Part shown: positions 8,108 to 18,090 of the stretch, one piece after another
Layout: each line of letters opens with the position of its first letter
Position numbering within the stretch: position 1 is the first letter of the stretch
Source: Funneliformis mosseae
Taxonomy: Eukaryota > Glomeromycota > Glomeromycetes > Glomerales > Glomeraceae
Assembly (NCBI GenBank): GCA_910592005.1
Contig: CAJVPP010001238.1
Location: forward strand, 1-21,486
DNA: 21,486 bases
Direction: 5' to 3'
The notes under the pieces: generated by a model
Database searches by the model: none
Told to the model about the DNA's origin: nothing
The model's input: only the letters and a program-made list of their open reading frames with translations
Program-made: the position numbers and the translations under genes

Positions 8108-10308
8108 TTAATCACTATTATCATGTTTCGATCTTTTTGTTGATGATTCTACAGAATCTGCATAACGTTTATATTGTGCTGATCCATCCATATCAATTTC
8201 TAATGCATATTGAGTTATATTGTTGGTCCATTTAGGAAGTTTTTTCATCTTCTTGCCTCCGACAGTCTGATAGTCTTGAAAAGGATAATTTTTAAAAATC
8301 ATTGACGGTACAGCAAAATATAAATAAATGGCTTTATGTGATCCAAGGGAATTTCTAATTTCTCTTAATCCTTGAACCTACAAAACCTGGGTTAGTAATG
8401 TGTCAAAATATAAAAAAATCAACCTTGCTCCTTTTTTATTGCTACCTTTATTCCATGATTTGTTGAAATTGTAATTTGATACAAGACCAAGGCATTATCA
8501 TCTTCATATACAAAAGAATCAATCGAAATATTTGACTTTGACCTGGGCCTGTTATAAAAATCTTTACGAATATCTTCCAATGTAGTGTAGAAGTTATTTT
8601 TACGCTCAATGATAATTTTTTCTGTAATTTTGATAATATCACTATCATCATTTTCCTTCAAACACCGAACTTTAAAACTGCCACCCTTACTCAGCTTTCT
8701 ATGTGAATAATCTTCAAAAAGATGTCCTCGAAATGAAGCAGTCTCTGGAAAATCACGACCACATACAATGAAATTACGAATGCTATTCCTGGTTTTATTT
8801 TCATATTCATCAATTAAACGGCTAGCTAATTCATTTGTAGCAAAGCGATATGTCATACTTGTAAACCCTGAATGCATGTCAAGGTGTACAATTTTTTCAC
8901 TTATAGAATCACCTTTAGGCATTCCCTCATTGTTTATAGAATCTATGCATTTTTCTAAATCAACCTTGGCAACCAAGCCACTGTATTGGTTCTGGTATGT
9001 TTCATCATTCCACTTTGCAAGTACCGACCGAGGTATTGGACCCCATTTACTTAATAAGTTCTTAACTATTTGAAATACAAATTCTTGGCCATTACTATCC
9101 TTCTTGTCCTTGAATGCTTCAAACCAAAGTGTAAAGATTTCTTCTTGATCCCAGATTGGCATAAAGTACGTGGTGAACCCTTGTGATTTAACGGCTTCAT
9201 TAAATCGTTCACTCTTTGGCGATGTAAAATGGAGCATATAAGCTTTTTGTTCTTCTAGAACTTGAGCGTCAACAAGGTAAAAGTTACTGTGATCGTGTAA
9301 TGCATTGTGGAATTTGTGTCGATCCCCCAGATCCACTTTACCTTCTGGCGAGAATCGATAACAAATAACTTTATCTGCCCTCCAAATTATTGTGGCATCA
9401 GGATATTTATTTCGGATGTAATAAAAAAGAAATAACGCCAAGAAAGTTTTTCCAATACCGGGTGTGCCCGTGATTGTACAACCACTATAGGCTGGATCAT
9501 TTGGTCCATGACGCTTTTCCTCAATTAATTCAATTAATGCCAAATAACATTTACGAATAAAGACCATCGATCCATACTTTTGTTTTTGCCCAAGAAAGTA
9601 CACATTTTCGGGCAAGACCAGCTTAAGTGTATTCATAAGTTTTAATGGTAGTTCCAAATTGGTGGTCACTCCATTATGGTATAACGTACCATTCGAGTCA
9701 ACGGTTACACCAACTTTTAGATAGATATAATCATCCTCAACTGTAACATACTTTTTCAGGTTATTAATTTCGTCAGTTTTGCAATTCTTTGGCAACGTAG
9801 AGATGATTTTTGCGTTGGAAAGTTGTTTCCAAAATTCAGTAACTTCTGGTTCAACTGTAAACAAGTCAGAAATATGAAATCATTGGCTATAATGTAAAAC
9901 AATTTCGGGAATTCTTACCAAATTTTTGTCCTGTAGAAAGACAACGAAAAAAAAATACAAGTATCAAATTTCAAAAAGTGTAAATATAATAACAGCTATC
10001 AAATATGTTAGCGCGTCACGTACCTTGATGTTCTTCTAAATCCACAGGCGCGTGATAAAGAACAAAAAAAAAAAAAGATTTAGTTGTAGCGTCACAAACA
10101 ATAATAACGACAAATATTTTAACATACCAGGTATAGTATTAAGGAAATCTTTCATAAGACTCCGTTTATCTTCTTTCGTTTTATAGGTACTTTTAAGAGC
10201 CAATAACAATTTTTCTTCTTCTTTTGGATTTTTAATTAGATAAATTTGTAGTTTATTAGCTTCTTCTTTGAGATCAAGGCTATCGATGATTTCGTAAATG
10301 TTAGACAT
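8108..10308 (-). CDS. Crinkler/RHS-type P-loop NTPase-nuclease protein, 5 exons
   Basis: Exons, in coding order: 10308-10128, 10035-10024, 9930-9919, 9854-8446 and 8377-8108. Together they make 627 codons plus a stop, and all junctions are GT-AG and in frame. The protein begins MSNIYEIIDSLDL. It has a Walker A motif GTPGIGKT (about residues 198-205), a hydrophobic Walker B-like NFYLVDAQ (Asp about 264) and GPIPR (about 340). The C-terminal part resembles the restriction-endonuclease fold of CR effectors: Glu in GHLFEDY (about 449), Asp in ISIDSF (about 514), QIT (about 528) and then NHGIK-VQGL. The end is basic (KRSKH), a possible nuclear signal. Family knowledge: Crinkler-RHS proteins pair an STAND-like NTPase with a nuclease and are thought to act in nuclei. 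The ubiquitin-like Crinkler header is absent. The long reading frame appears to start at a TTG at 9864, but that lies in intron 3; the ATG at 10308 restores the N-terminus. Function is inferred. Confidence 0.82.
9919..9930 (-). other. 12-nt microexon (exon 3 of the Crinkler/RHS gene)
   Basis: GACAAAAATTTG lies between an acceptor CTACAG and a donor GTAAGA. The following intron is 9918-9855 (64 nt, ending TTACAG). It again keeps phase 1. Together the two microexons supply residues about 61-69. Confidence 0.7.
10024..10035 (-). other. 12-nt microexon (exon 2 of the Crinkler/RHS gene)
   Basis: AAGAACATCAAG lies between an acceptor TTTAG and a donor GTACGT. The introns on each side are 92 and 93 nt (10127-10036 and 10023-9931). 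It enters and leaves in phase 1, keeping frame with both neighbours. Confidence 0.7.
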
Positions 10309-10635
10309 ATTGTTAAAGATCTGGCTTGACAGAAGTAAATAATGAAAAACGATTTTCTGGAGAGGGTCTATATTAGACTTATTGACTATATATATGATTC
10401 GGAATAAACTTTTATTATTAATTATGTGAACGCGTTGTAAGCTGATGATTATTAGTTGAGAACGCGTTTTGTGATCGAAACTCCGAAGTATGAAGATTTA
10501 TAAATCTGTTGATAAGATACATTTATTTTTTTGACTTTGCAATACTATTATCATATAAAATTCGAGTCATGGTGAAATATTTTATCATTTTGCATTGTTC
10601 ATAGTAAAATATACTGTATATACATATAATTTTTT
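10309..10635 (-). promoter_or_regulatory. Upstream region of the Crinkler/RHS gene with TATA and paired ACGCGT boxes
   Basis: On the minus strand a TATATATAG-like box lies at about 10386-10396, some 80 bases before the ATG. Two perfect AACGCGTT palindromes follow at 10429-10436 and 10461-10468, 32 bp apart. In ascomycetes ACGCGT is the MCB element bound by Mbp1/Swi6-type factors at G1/S genes. Whether that regulation holds here is inference. The distal end runs into the 3' end of the cysteine-rich candidate gene. Confidence 0.35.
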
Positions 10636-11549
10636 TTAAATCCTTTTACACCCACCCCTATTACAAACACCAGATTTCTGAAATAATCTATCCGACCCAC
10701 ATCTACAAAATTTTGCATATCCGTCACTTTTACCAATACAGATGATTATATCCTGCAAGAGGACTTTTCTAAGATGAAACAACTCTACAGAATAAAATTC
10801 GGGAGATTAGCAATGGGGAAAAAATTAAAACGAGGATTTCTTCTGAATCGCTCTTACCATAATTTTGATTTTCCACTCCGCCTTTAAATTGAGAACCAAT
10901 AAGTAAGATTTTTGTTTTTGCAACGCTAAGAATCTGACACGTGAAGTTGCTTATACTGAAAAACTTATTGGATATACTATGTCAATATTCGTTTAGTCAT
11001 GTGATAAAGTTCAGGTGAGGAATTTCATTACGTCGTGCTGGCAATGACTTGGAAAGATTTTTTGATAAGAACAGTATGTTCGAAAATTTCATGAAATCTA
11101 TGAAATTTAAGAATATGGGTCATGGTATACTTCTAAAATAAAGTATTGTAAAAATAAAATTACATGGGTTTTTGTGAAAAAGATTATTATTCTTTGGAGT
11201 AAAACAATGTTTTAATTGGTTGAGGGAAGTTGGGGGGGGGGGAATAAAGTTAGAATGATAATTAATTAATTGAAAAAAGAAGTGAATTTCATTTCATACA
11301 CGTACTTTTTCGGGGCCATCACAATTTATTTGACAGAAGCCCTTGTTTGCGTCGCAAAGTGAAATTCGCTCTGGTTAGGGTTGATTGTACTGGAAATCCG
11401 GATTCTTTGCTCCTGTTGTTTGCGCTACTCGTTTACCCATTAAAGGAAAAAGTTAATATCATAAATATTATAACTTGAGCTTAAAACAAAAAATACATAC
11501 CTTCAGTGCATGAGAAAGAAGTCAAAGCTATGATAGCGAAAGCAGCTAT
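10636..11549 (-). CDS. Candidate small cysteine-rich (secreted?) protein gene, intact status unclear
   Basis: Several exon-like pieces on the minus strand line up. 11549-11501 reads IAAFAIIALTSFSCTE, typical of a signal-peptide core, and ends at a GTATGT donor. 11370-11306 reads RISLCDANKGFCQINCDG and ends at a GTACGT donor; a second acceptor at 11425 would add an in-frame TAA. 10955-10858 is open and ends at GTAAGA. 10784-10636 (or from 10752) holds a Cys-rich tail with FCRC, SGVC and GGC and ends in a stop. No ATG precedes the signal-like part in frame: ATA stands where ATG would fit (11549-11547). The linkage of the second to the third piece is unresolved in phase. It may be a start-lost pseudogene or a gene with an unseen first exon. 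I do not recognise the family. Confidence 0.35.
11232..11242 (+). repeat. Run of 11 G's
   Basis: A homopolymer of 11 G's stands out in DNA where G/C is scarce. On the minus strand it lies inside the probable intron of the cysteine-rich candidate as a C-run. Confidence 0.8.
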
Positions 11550-13396
11550 ATGTAACGAAGAATGTGCTCATGTTTATTAAAAAGGGTATTTATTTGCAAA
11601 TTGAATTAAGGAGATGGAGAGAGTTACACGAACATCTTCTGACGTTATTTCCCTTGCCTTTTCAAGAATTAACTAGAATTCGTTAACTAATTGGAAAATT
11701 TGGGCAATGAAATCATAGCACTACAGAAGGCAGAACCTTCAACTATAGAACAAATCTGCTAGATTTTACAAAATATTGTAAAAAGATTCTCCGGTAAAGG
11801 AAATTTTGAAATTCTCCTGAAGAGCAGTTGGGTATTATATATCGGTCGATTGTTATTATGACGCTTCATATGATAGAAAATAAAAATTATGTAATAGGAA
11901 CGCCACGTAAAGATGAATATTTTTTTTTTTGCATTGGCAATTTTTGTTAGCTTGTGATAGTGCATCAATCAAGGAAGGTAAATAACCTAAATTTCGACGG
12001 GGCTTTAATAAGTTGATTATTAATTATGCATGTCTCAACATAAATATAACTGAAGACCATTTAATTCTATCCAGAATATCGATTAATGGGACAAACCGGA
12101 TCATCGATGAAACCGATGCAGTTTGTAGACATTAATATAGAATACTAAAAATTTATTTATTTACACTAATAAATGCATAAATGGAATTATTTGTTTTAGT
12201 TAAATAAATGAATGATAATAAGACAATGTGTTCTAATAGAATGATAAAAAAGTAGGACCATTTTTTTTTTTACATTATTTTCATATCCTGAATTTTTACC
12301 ATATTAAATCATTTGAGAAAATGCATGATAAAGAAAACTTTCTTTTTCAGAAAAATAAAAAAAAGAGACGAGAGAAGGAAATTTGGTTTTAAAATACCAT
12401 AGTTAATAAATAGTTATATATTATCGTTATGTAAGGCGTGATACATTTTCTGTAGAAAGTTGTTCAGAGTAGTATAATAAATGTTCTGATATGATAGTAA
12501 GTATATGATGCCATGTCTATAAGAAGTGTACTCTGAAAAAGACTCCCGGATTCGTAAGCATCCACTTTTTTTTTTTCTCGAAGGATAAATCAACTCACTG
12601 ACGAAACTTTGCTGATCACCTGACACTTACTCATTCATCATATTATAACTCACGTTCTTGCTCCGTAAAGAAAAAGATTTCTATGAAGATAGATAATTGA
12701 TTCACTATGAGGTTCCAAGAGGAACGAATTACTCAAAGATATTTCACTTTTTTTTTCTTTTTATAATTTTTTTTTTTCACAAATGCAAATCTGCGGATTA
12801 AGGTGTGTATTTAAAGATGTTTATCGTTAATATTCGAAGGAACCGTTCTTTTTTTGCACCATTTTTTTTAATTATTATAATCAGTTAAATGAAAAATGAT
12901 CTTTGTAACGATATATAATAACGTTTCGCGAGTAAAAAGAATTACAATTTATGACCAAATAATCTTTTTTTTTAAAAAATCAATTGATTACATCAATATA
13001 CTTTTGGATTCCTTTTTTTTTTAAAAAAAAAAAAATCAAAAAAAAATTTTAATTCATTATTTATATGATTACATAATGAATAACCAATTATGGTTAAAGT
13101 CATGAGAAAGTATATAAATACGTCTTATGAGCTTAAAAAAAAAAAAGTGGGTTTACATACTCTTTTTCTCTGCTTTCTCAATTTTCCAAACCTTACTACT
13201 TCCTTTTTACTTCCCACCCCTTAATAATTATCATATAATAACGTAAACGTGCGCGTCATCAACTCCTCTCACATTTATTTTCTTGATAAATCGTTCGTTA
13301 ATTTAGGAACGATATAGGTTTAAGGTAGTAATACTAAAAATCGCGTCCCCTTGACGTTGTCTCCAGAACAAAGGCCGCATACTTTTTTGATAACAA
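11550..13396. other. Intergenic region upstream of the bZIP gene, no gene supported
   Basis: Several short open frames occur, but none has splice context or recognisable protein. The region has many T and A runs (for example about 11922-11931, 12742-12777 and 13010-13050). It presumably holds the promoters of the flanking genes. A TATA-like TATATAAATACG occurs near 13111-13122 and a pyrimidine-rich tract with CTTCCCACCCC near 13209-13220. Confidence 0.4.
13253..13357. promoter_or_regulatory. Two TGACG half-sites upstream of the bZIP gene
   Basis: TGACGC on the minus strand (13253-13258) and TGACGT on the plus strand (13352-13357) are CRE/ATF-like half-sites about 180-280 bases before the bZIP start. 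Since the gene encodes an ATF/CREB-like factor, self-regulation is possible. This rests on motif matches only. An AACGCGTT box at 13464-13471 is also present. Confidence 0.25.
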
Positions 13397-13397
13397 G

Positions 13398-13519
13398 GTA
13401 AATTCAAAGGAAAAACAACAATAGCAACAACAATAACAACAACAACATAAAAAGATGTGTGCAAACGCGTTGGATCCATTTTTCATACCAAGAAATAAAT
13501 TTTTTTTTTTTTTCAACAG
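13398..13519 (+). other. Possible 5'-UTR intron of the bZIP gene
   Basis: A donor-like AAG|GTAAAT at 13398 and a strong acceptor (T-run followed by CAACAG, ending 13519) would remove 122 nt just before the ATG at 13531. The acceptor side is convincing. The donor and branch site are only plausible. Confidence 0.35.
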
Positions 13520-13530
13520 GATTAGTAATA

Positions 13531-14589
13531 ATGATTTCTCCATATCAAGAACAAAAATCCGAACAAAGAATCCGGGAAGAAGATACATATATCAATCAAG
13601 AAAATATGTCGATATATACAACCGAGAACGGATGGTTGTCACCGGATCAAAAACAATCCGACGCTAACCATGATCCATTTCTTGAAACGATAACCACAAA
13701 GAATGAAGGAATCATGGATGCCGGAATGATCGTCAGAACGAATTCATCTCCTACCAATAACGAGGGAATCTTAACCTTTTATTATCCATATTCTTCAACG
13801 CAGCAAGATGATGGACCTGTTACACATTTAAATAATCAATCATCTCTTTCAATGATACAACCCACGCAAGGACCGACCCCTGCCTCCACACCTACACAGA
13901 AATTATCACCTAGGCTTCGTTCGATTTCTGAACAAAACGCGTCACAATCTCGTTCAGATTTAAAACCTCACTTGCACCCTCAACAACATTTACATTTACA
14001 TTTACAACAACCATCACAACAACAACCAGCCGAACAGACATCGGTTGAGAATCATTACCGATTACAATTTTTTCAATCTCAGGTACCTTTGGTGTTGACA
14101 AATTACGCTGTTCGACAGCAACAACAACAACAACACTATCATCAACCTGGCGAAGGACAGGTGACACAACGACAAGTGGAGCGACATCAAAGGCAAACAT
14201 CCTTCTCACCATATCATGTCCCTTTTTTACGATATAATCAAAGAAAACAACAACAACAACAACAACAATCTATTTCTGAAGAAGAACGCCAAAAACGTAG
14301 ACTGGAACGTAATCGGATCGCGGCAAAACAATGTCGTGAGCGAAAGAAAGTATATGTTGCAAACCTTGAATCAAAGGTAACACGACTTGAGGAAGAAAAT
14401 GAAAGGCTTTGTCGCGAACTTGCGGAATTGAATACAAAATTGCAGCAGCAAACTCTTGTCATTCAAGAAGGTGTCAGGTTGCACATGTTGACGGAGGAAT
14501 TAGAAGCTAGATTACATCTTCAACATCAATCATCACGACGCCTTCAGAAGCAATCCGTCGATTCATTGCCTTCAGAGGACACAGTATAG
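13531..14589 (+). CDS. bZIP transcription factor, ATF/CREB-like
   Basis: The ATG at 13531 gives 352 residues. An open frame extends 24 codons further upstream, but it begins at GTG and crosses a T-run ending CAACAG that looks like a splice acceptor, so the first internal Met is preferred. The N-terminal two thirds is low-complexity, rich in Gln, Ser, Thr, Pro and His, with Gln runs at about 196-201 and 240-246 (CAA repeats), typical of activation regions. The basic region is about 253-274, with the invariant Asn261 and Arg269 spaced N-x7-R (NRIAAKQCR). The zipper follows with leucines at 279, 286, 293 and 300. Basic-region composition resembles CREB/ATF, so a TGACGTCA-like site is the likely target. 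It should act as a dimer in the nucleus. The C-terminus has no obvious domain. The target genes are unknown. Confidence 0.85.
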   Translation: MISPYQEQKSEQRIREEDTYINQENMSIYTTENGWLSPDQKQSDANHDPFLETITTKNEGIMDAGMIVRTNSSPTNNEGILTFYYPYSSTQQDDGPVTHLNNQSSLSMIQPTQGPTPASTPTQKLSPRLRSISEQNASQSRSDLKPHLHPQQHLHLHLQQPSQQQPAEQTSVENHYRLQFFQSQVPLVLTNYAVRQQQQQQHYHQPGEGQVTQRQVERHQRQTSFSPYHVPFLRYNQRKQQQQQQQSISEEERQKRRLERNRIAAKQCRERKKVYVANLESKVTRLEEENERLCRELAELNTKLQQQTLVIQEGVRLHMLTEELEARLHLQHQSSRRLQKQSVDSLPSEDTV

Positions 14590-14957
14590 GAGCAAAGGAG
14601 TATATGACGCTCAACATTGCATATTTCGCGATTAACGGTCAACATTCAGTTGTATTATTCATTTATTTCATAATTGCACAATAATTACAATAATTATTAC
14701 TTAATCATAACAAATAATGTTAAATAATTTAGCTGTTGTTATTTCATTAGATATATATAAAAATGTTTACATTTATTCTGCACCTTTACGAAAAAATTTC
14801 GTATAAATACATAACATAATACATGCAAATGTACTTTGTTGCTTTTATTATTATCATTTTTTTTTTTTTTAAAATAAACATGTTTTAAAAATCAGGATGC
14901 CTCCTCCATACATACAAGAATAACGTGCAAATTTATATATATATAAAGGTGAATTTT
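14590..14957. terminator. Shared convergent 3' region of the bZIP and peroxiredoxin genes
   Basis: The two stop codons face each other 368 bases apart. A plus-strand AATAAA at 14873-14878 would serve the bZIP gene. A minus-strand AATAAA (14849-14844) would serve the peroxiredoxin gene. The bZIP signal lies beyond the peroxiredoxin one, so the mature 3' ends would overlap. No other gene is seen here. Confidence 0.45.
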
Positions 14958-15824
14958 TTAGAAAGGTGACTTTGGTGAATTGGTGAATCGAAGGTACGGT
15001 TTAACGGTTCTGAAACCAGGGAAAATTTTTTCCGCTTCTTCATTGGAAACGCCAGGATGAACAATAACATCATCACCCTTCTTCCAGTTAGCAGGAGTGG
15101 TGATACGATGCTTGTCACCAAGTTGAAGAGAATCAATAACACGAATGATTTCATCAAAGTTGCGGCCTGCACATAAAAAAAAATAAGCGGGAGAAACAAA
15201 TTAGAAGGAAGTAAAAAAAAAAAAAAGGAAATGAAAAAAAGAAAACCCCAATTAAAACTTACCAGTTGAAGCAGGATAGGTGATCATCAAACGAATAACC
15301 TTTTTAGGATCGATAATGAAAACGCTTCTAACAGTGAATGGAATTCCCTTTTGATCAACGTTGGTGTCATCAAGGTGATCCAACATATCATATAATGTAG
15401 CAACCTTTCGTTCACCATCAGCGATAATTGGGAAGTCAACATTAACATTATTCACTTCATTAATATCATCAACCCATTTTTCGTGATCTTTCAATTCATT
15501 TGCCGAAAGTCCGAAAATTTTTACACCACGTTTGGCAAAATCTGAAGAACGGCGAGCCACTTCTCCAAGTTCTGTAGTACAAACCGGGGCTGTTTTATAA
15601 GGGGAGAGGAGAAGAGAAAAAAAGAAGGTCATGTTTAGGTTCCTCTTTATAATGGGATTTGTTCTAGAAAAAGATAAAAAAAATTAAAGATGATACTTAC
15701 TGAAGTCAGCAGGGTGGGAAAATAAAATCGCCCAAGAACCTTCAATTTGTTTATGAAATTCAATCACACCCTTGGTAGATTGAGCCGTAAAATCTGGTGC
15801 AATACTTCCTAAACGTAGAGACAT
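14958..15824 (-). CDS. 1-Cys peroxiredoxin (Prx6 type)
   Basis: Exons are 15824-15701, 15589-15263 and 15166-14958, with GT-AG introns of 111 and 96 nt, giving 219 residues. Family role: it reduces hydrogen peroxide and organic or lipid peroxides through a peroxidatic cysteine. The active site HPADFTPVCTTELG places Pro38, Thr42 and Cys45 in the usual P-x3-T-x2-C pattern, split by intron 1 after the first base of the Thr codon. Catalytic Arg129 lies in PFTVRSVFIID and His37 matches the Prx6 histidine. The C-terminal extension (TPANWKKGDDVIVHPG through PYLRF) is typical of the Prx6/Prx1 subfamily. Cys45 is the only cysteine, so it cannot form an intramolecular disulfide and must be reduced by an outside thiol. 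The mammalian phospholipase motif GDSWG is replaced by EGSWA at 28-32. There is no clear presequence, so the cytosol is likely. Length is normal for the family and it looks intact. Confidence 0.92.
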
Positions 15825-17524
15825 TTCGTAAAATTTCCTTTTTATAATAAATAAAAAAAAAAGGTTGATGTAGGAAAGAATATTTTTTTTTTTTTTTTGT
15901 TGGTTTTTTATACGAAATCTGAATCTCATTTTTTGAAGATAAATTTTTAATTTAACTTGATTAATAATACCAATTGAACCATTATGGATGAATGTAACAT
16001 TACCATGACAAAAATTATTGGATAAAAATTGCATCATTGATTTGGAAAATAATGAATTATTGTTCAAAAATTTTTTATTGATTGTTTCAATGGGTTTAAA
16101 ATAATATATAAAAACGTGTCGGATATAACTGCTCGATAATTTTCTTAGTAATTTCGGTAATCATCACAAAAAAGATGTAGGGTCGGGAAAATCTTAAAAA
16201 GTGATAATTATCAAAAGATTATCTAAAAAATCAAAAAAAAAAAAATAATCATTTCCAAAATTGGATAAATTTTTTTTTGGTTTTCGAGAAGGGGAAGAAT
16301 TAACTTTTCTGAAATGGTTAGTGAGATGAAATTTCGTCCGAGACTATTTATTAAACAAAACGAAAAAAGAAAACAAGTCTTTCGTTTTTTTTTTTTTTTT
16401 GTTTGTTTGTTATTTTAGAAACTTGTTCTGTATGTGGATTATCCTGCGAGGGAAATCCGATTAGGTAGTTTTTTAATGTTGTGAAACAGTTCTCAGCATT
16501 ATCTCTTTATTATTATTATAAGAGAAAACCTAATTAATTATTTATGTATAATGAAATCCACACCATTTTCATACGCCATATGACAATTGGATTTCTGAAA
16601 CTAGTCAATAGATTCATACTAGGAAACGGGAAACTGTTGTTAAGTCTGGTATTTGCTTTATGTGTAAATTACAAAGCCAATCATCATCGACTCAATTATT
16701 GAGCGGGCGGGACATCTTGTATCACCTTGCATAGTTTTATATAGTTCGTTCCGGACTAATGAACCAAAAAAGGGAATTCGCATAGATTTATGTTAAATTA
16801 CCTTCTATCATTTTTATTATGAACGTTGATGACTCCAACGACGCCTTTGAAAATTTTCTTACTTCGAAAAGTCCTCAAGGAATTTTGACAAAAAAAATCG
16901 TTTTCGCTTTTTTCCCATTTGGTAATAAAAAAGTCAACTCATTTTAACTTATTTGTATTGGCTACGCAAAATTAGCCGTGACCTTTATGATACCTTAGAT
17001 GGTATGTTTGAAATTTTATATGAAAATATTTGGCCCCACCCCAATTAACAATATTAAAAAAAAAAAAAAAAAAAAAAATGAAAAAAGGCATTATAAGATT
17101 GCTTTGTGGAATCCTCATATAGTTAAGTTAGTATTACCTGCATATTTTATTTTTTTTTTACTAATTCTTTTACTATTATCATGACAACACCACTAAGGTA
17201 ACGACGCAAGCCTCTATAATTATATTCTACTAAAAATATAATTTTCTTTTTTACCGCAAAAGATTACCTTCTAAAGAGAAATTTTTTTTTTTTTAAAAAA
17301 AAAGAAAAAATAAAATAACTTGCCTAATGTATGACAATCAATTTACGACAATAATTGTATTCTTTGTGACCAGAATTTAAAGAAAGCAATTTAACAACAA
17401 AAAAAAAAAACCAAAAAAAAAATATATATATATAAAAATATAATTATATTTATATATATAATTATATAATTAAATTAAAAATATATAAAATATATATTTG
17501 ATAGTTTAATTTAATGATATAATT
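15825..17524. other. Divergent intergenic region between the peroxiredoxin and membrane-protein genes
   Basis: No gene is supported in these 1.7 kb. Short open frames at about 15840-16067 (minus) and 17000-17184 (plus) run through A/T homopolymers and show no domain. On the minus strand a CCAAT (16013-16009) lies about 190 bases upstream of the peroxiredoxin start, and TATATATT-like words occur near 16100-16115. There is an A-run of about 24 at 17056-17079. The last 100 or so bases before the plus-strand gene are almost pure A/T. Confidence 0.4.
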
Positions 17525-18057
17525 ATGGTAATGGTAAACGAAATCAGTGTTAATTCAACAGAAACAATGACAACAGAAGAGTGTCAAGTAGGTTTAACGA
17601 AGGAGGAATCTACAAATAAGGAAGATAATGGGCAGCATACAACTGACAATATTTTACATAGTGTGTCAATAGATAATGAAAAGAGATTATCAACGTCGGA
17701 AAGGGTTATTCAATTTATTGGAGGAGGACATTCTAATAAACGACCTAAACTTAATGAAAATAGTACGGAAATTTCAACAGAAAATGAAAATGATAAATCA
17801 ATACTTCATTCATTGGATGCAACAACCGAAGATCCATTCACTCTCGAATCTTTTGATACACTTATACAACAACATGCGGAAAAGAATAAAGATTTTATCA
17901 TAGCAAAAGTATCGACCGTTGACCCATTAGATGAATTAAAATATTATCATTCATTTTATTCTGGTCATCAGATAAATAAAATATTATTCAGAACTCAACC
18001 CGATCAAGGTTTATTACATCGTATGAAAGCTAAAAATGTAAGTTGATTTCCTTCAAA

Positions 18058-18090
<33 letters not shown>

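Noticed and set aside
8768..9073. 101-codon plus-strand frame inside the Crinkler/RHS gene
   Set aside because: It is the complement of the main NTPase exon, without motifs.
11759..12626. Two minus-strand frames of about 70 codons
   Set aside because: They have no splice context, no domain and no composition different from background.
13455..13530. Using the ATG at 13455 or the GTG at 13459 as the bZIP start
   Set aside because: The ATG is in another frame and runs through a T homopolymer. GTG is not a likely start in a fungus, and the T-run plus CAACAG looks like an intron end.
13910..14462. Minus-strand frames opposite the bZIP gene with Val or Cys runs
   Set aside because: They are complements of CAA/Gln repeats and of the zipper coding sequence.
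14933..15199. 88-codon frame overlapping the last peroxiredoxin exon
   Set aside because: It is a frame-shifted reading of the real exon 3, which must be read in the frame set by the splice junction at 15263/15166.
15684..16067. N-terminal extension upstream of the peroxiredoxin ATG
   Set aside because: The added residues run through A/T homopolymers and do not look like a targeting peptide. The ATG at 15824 matches the usual family start (MSLRLGS).
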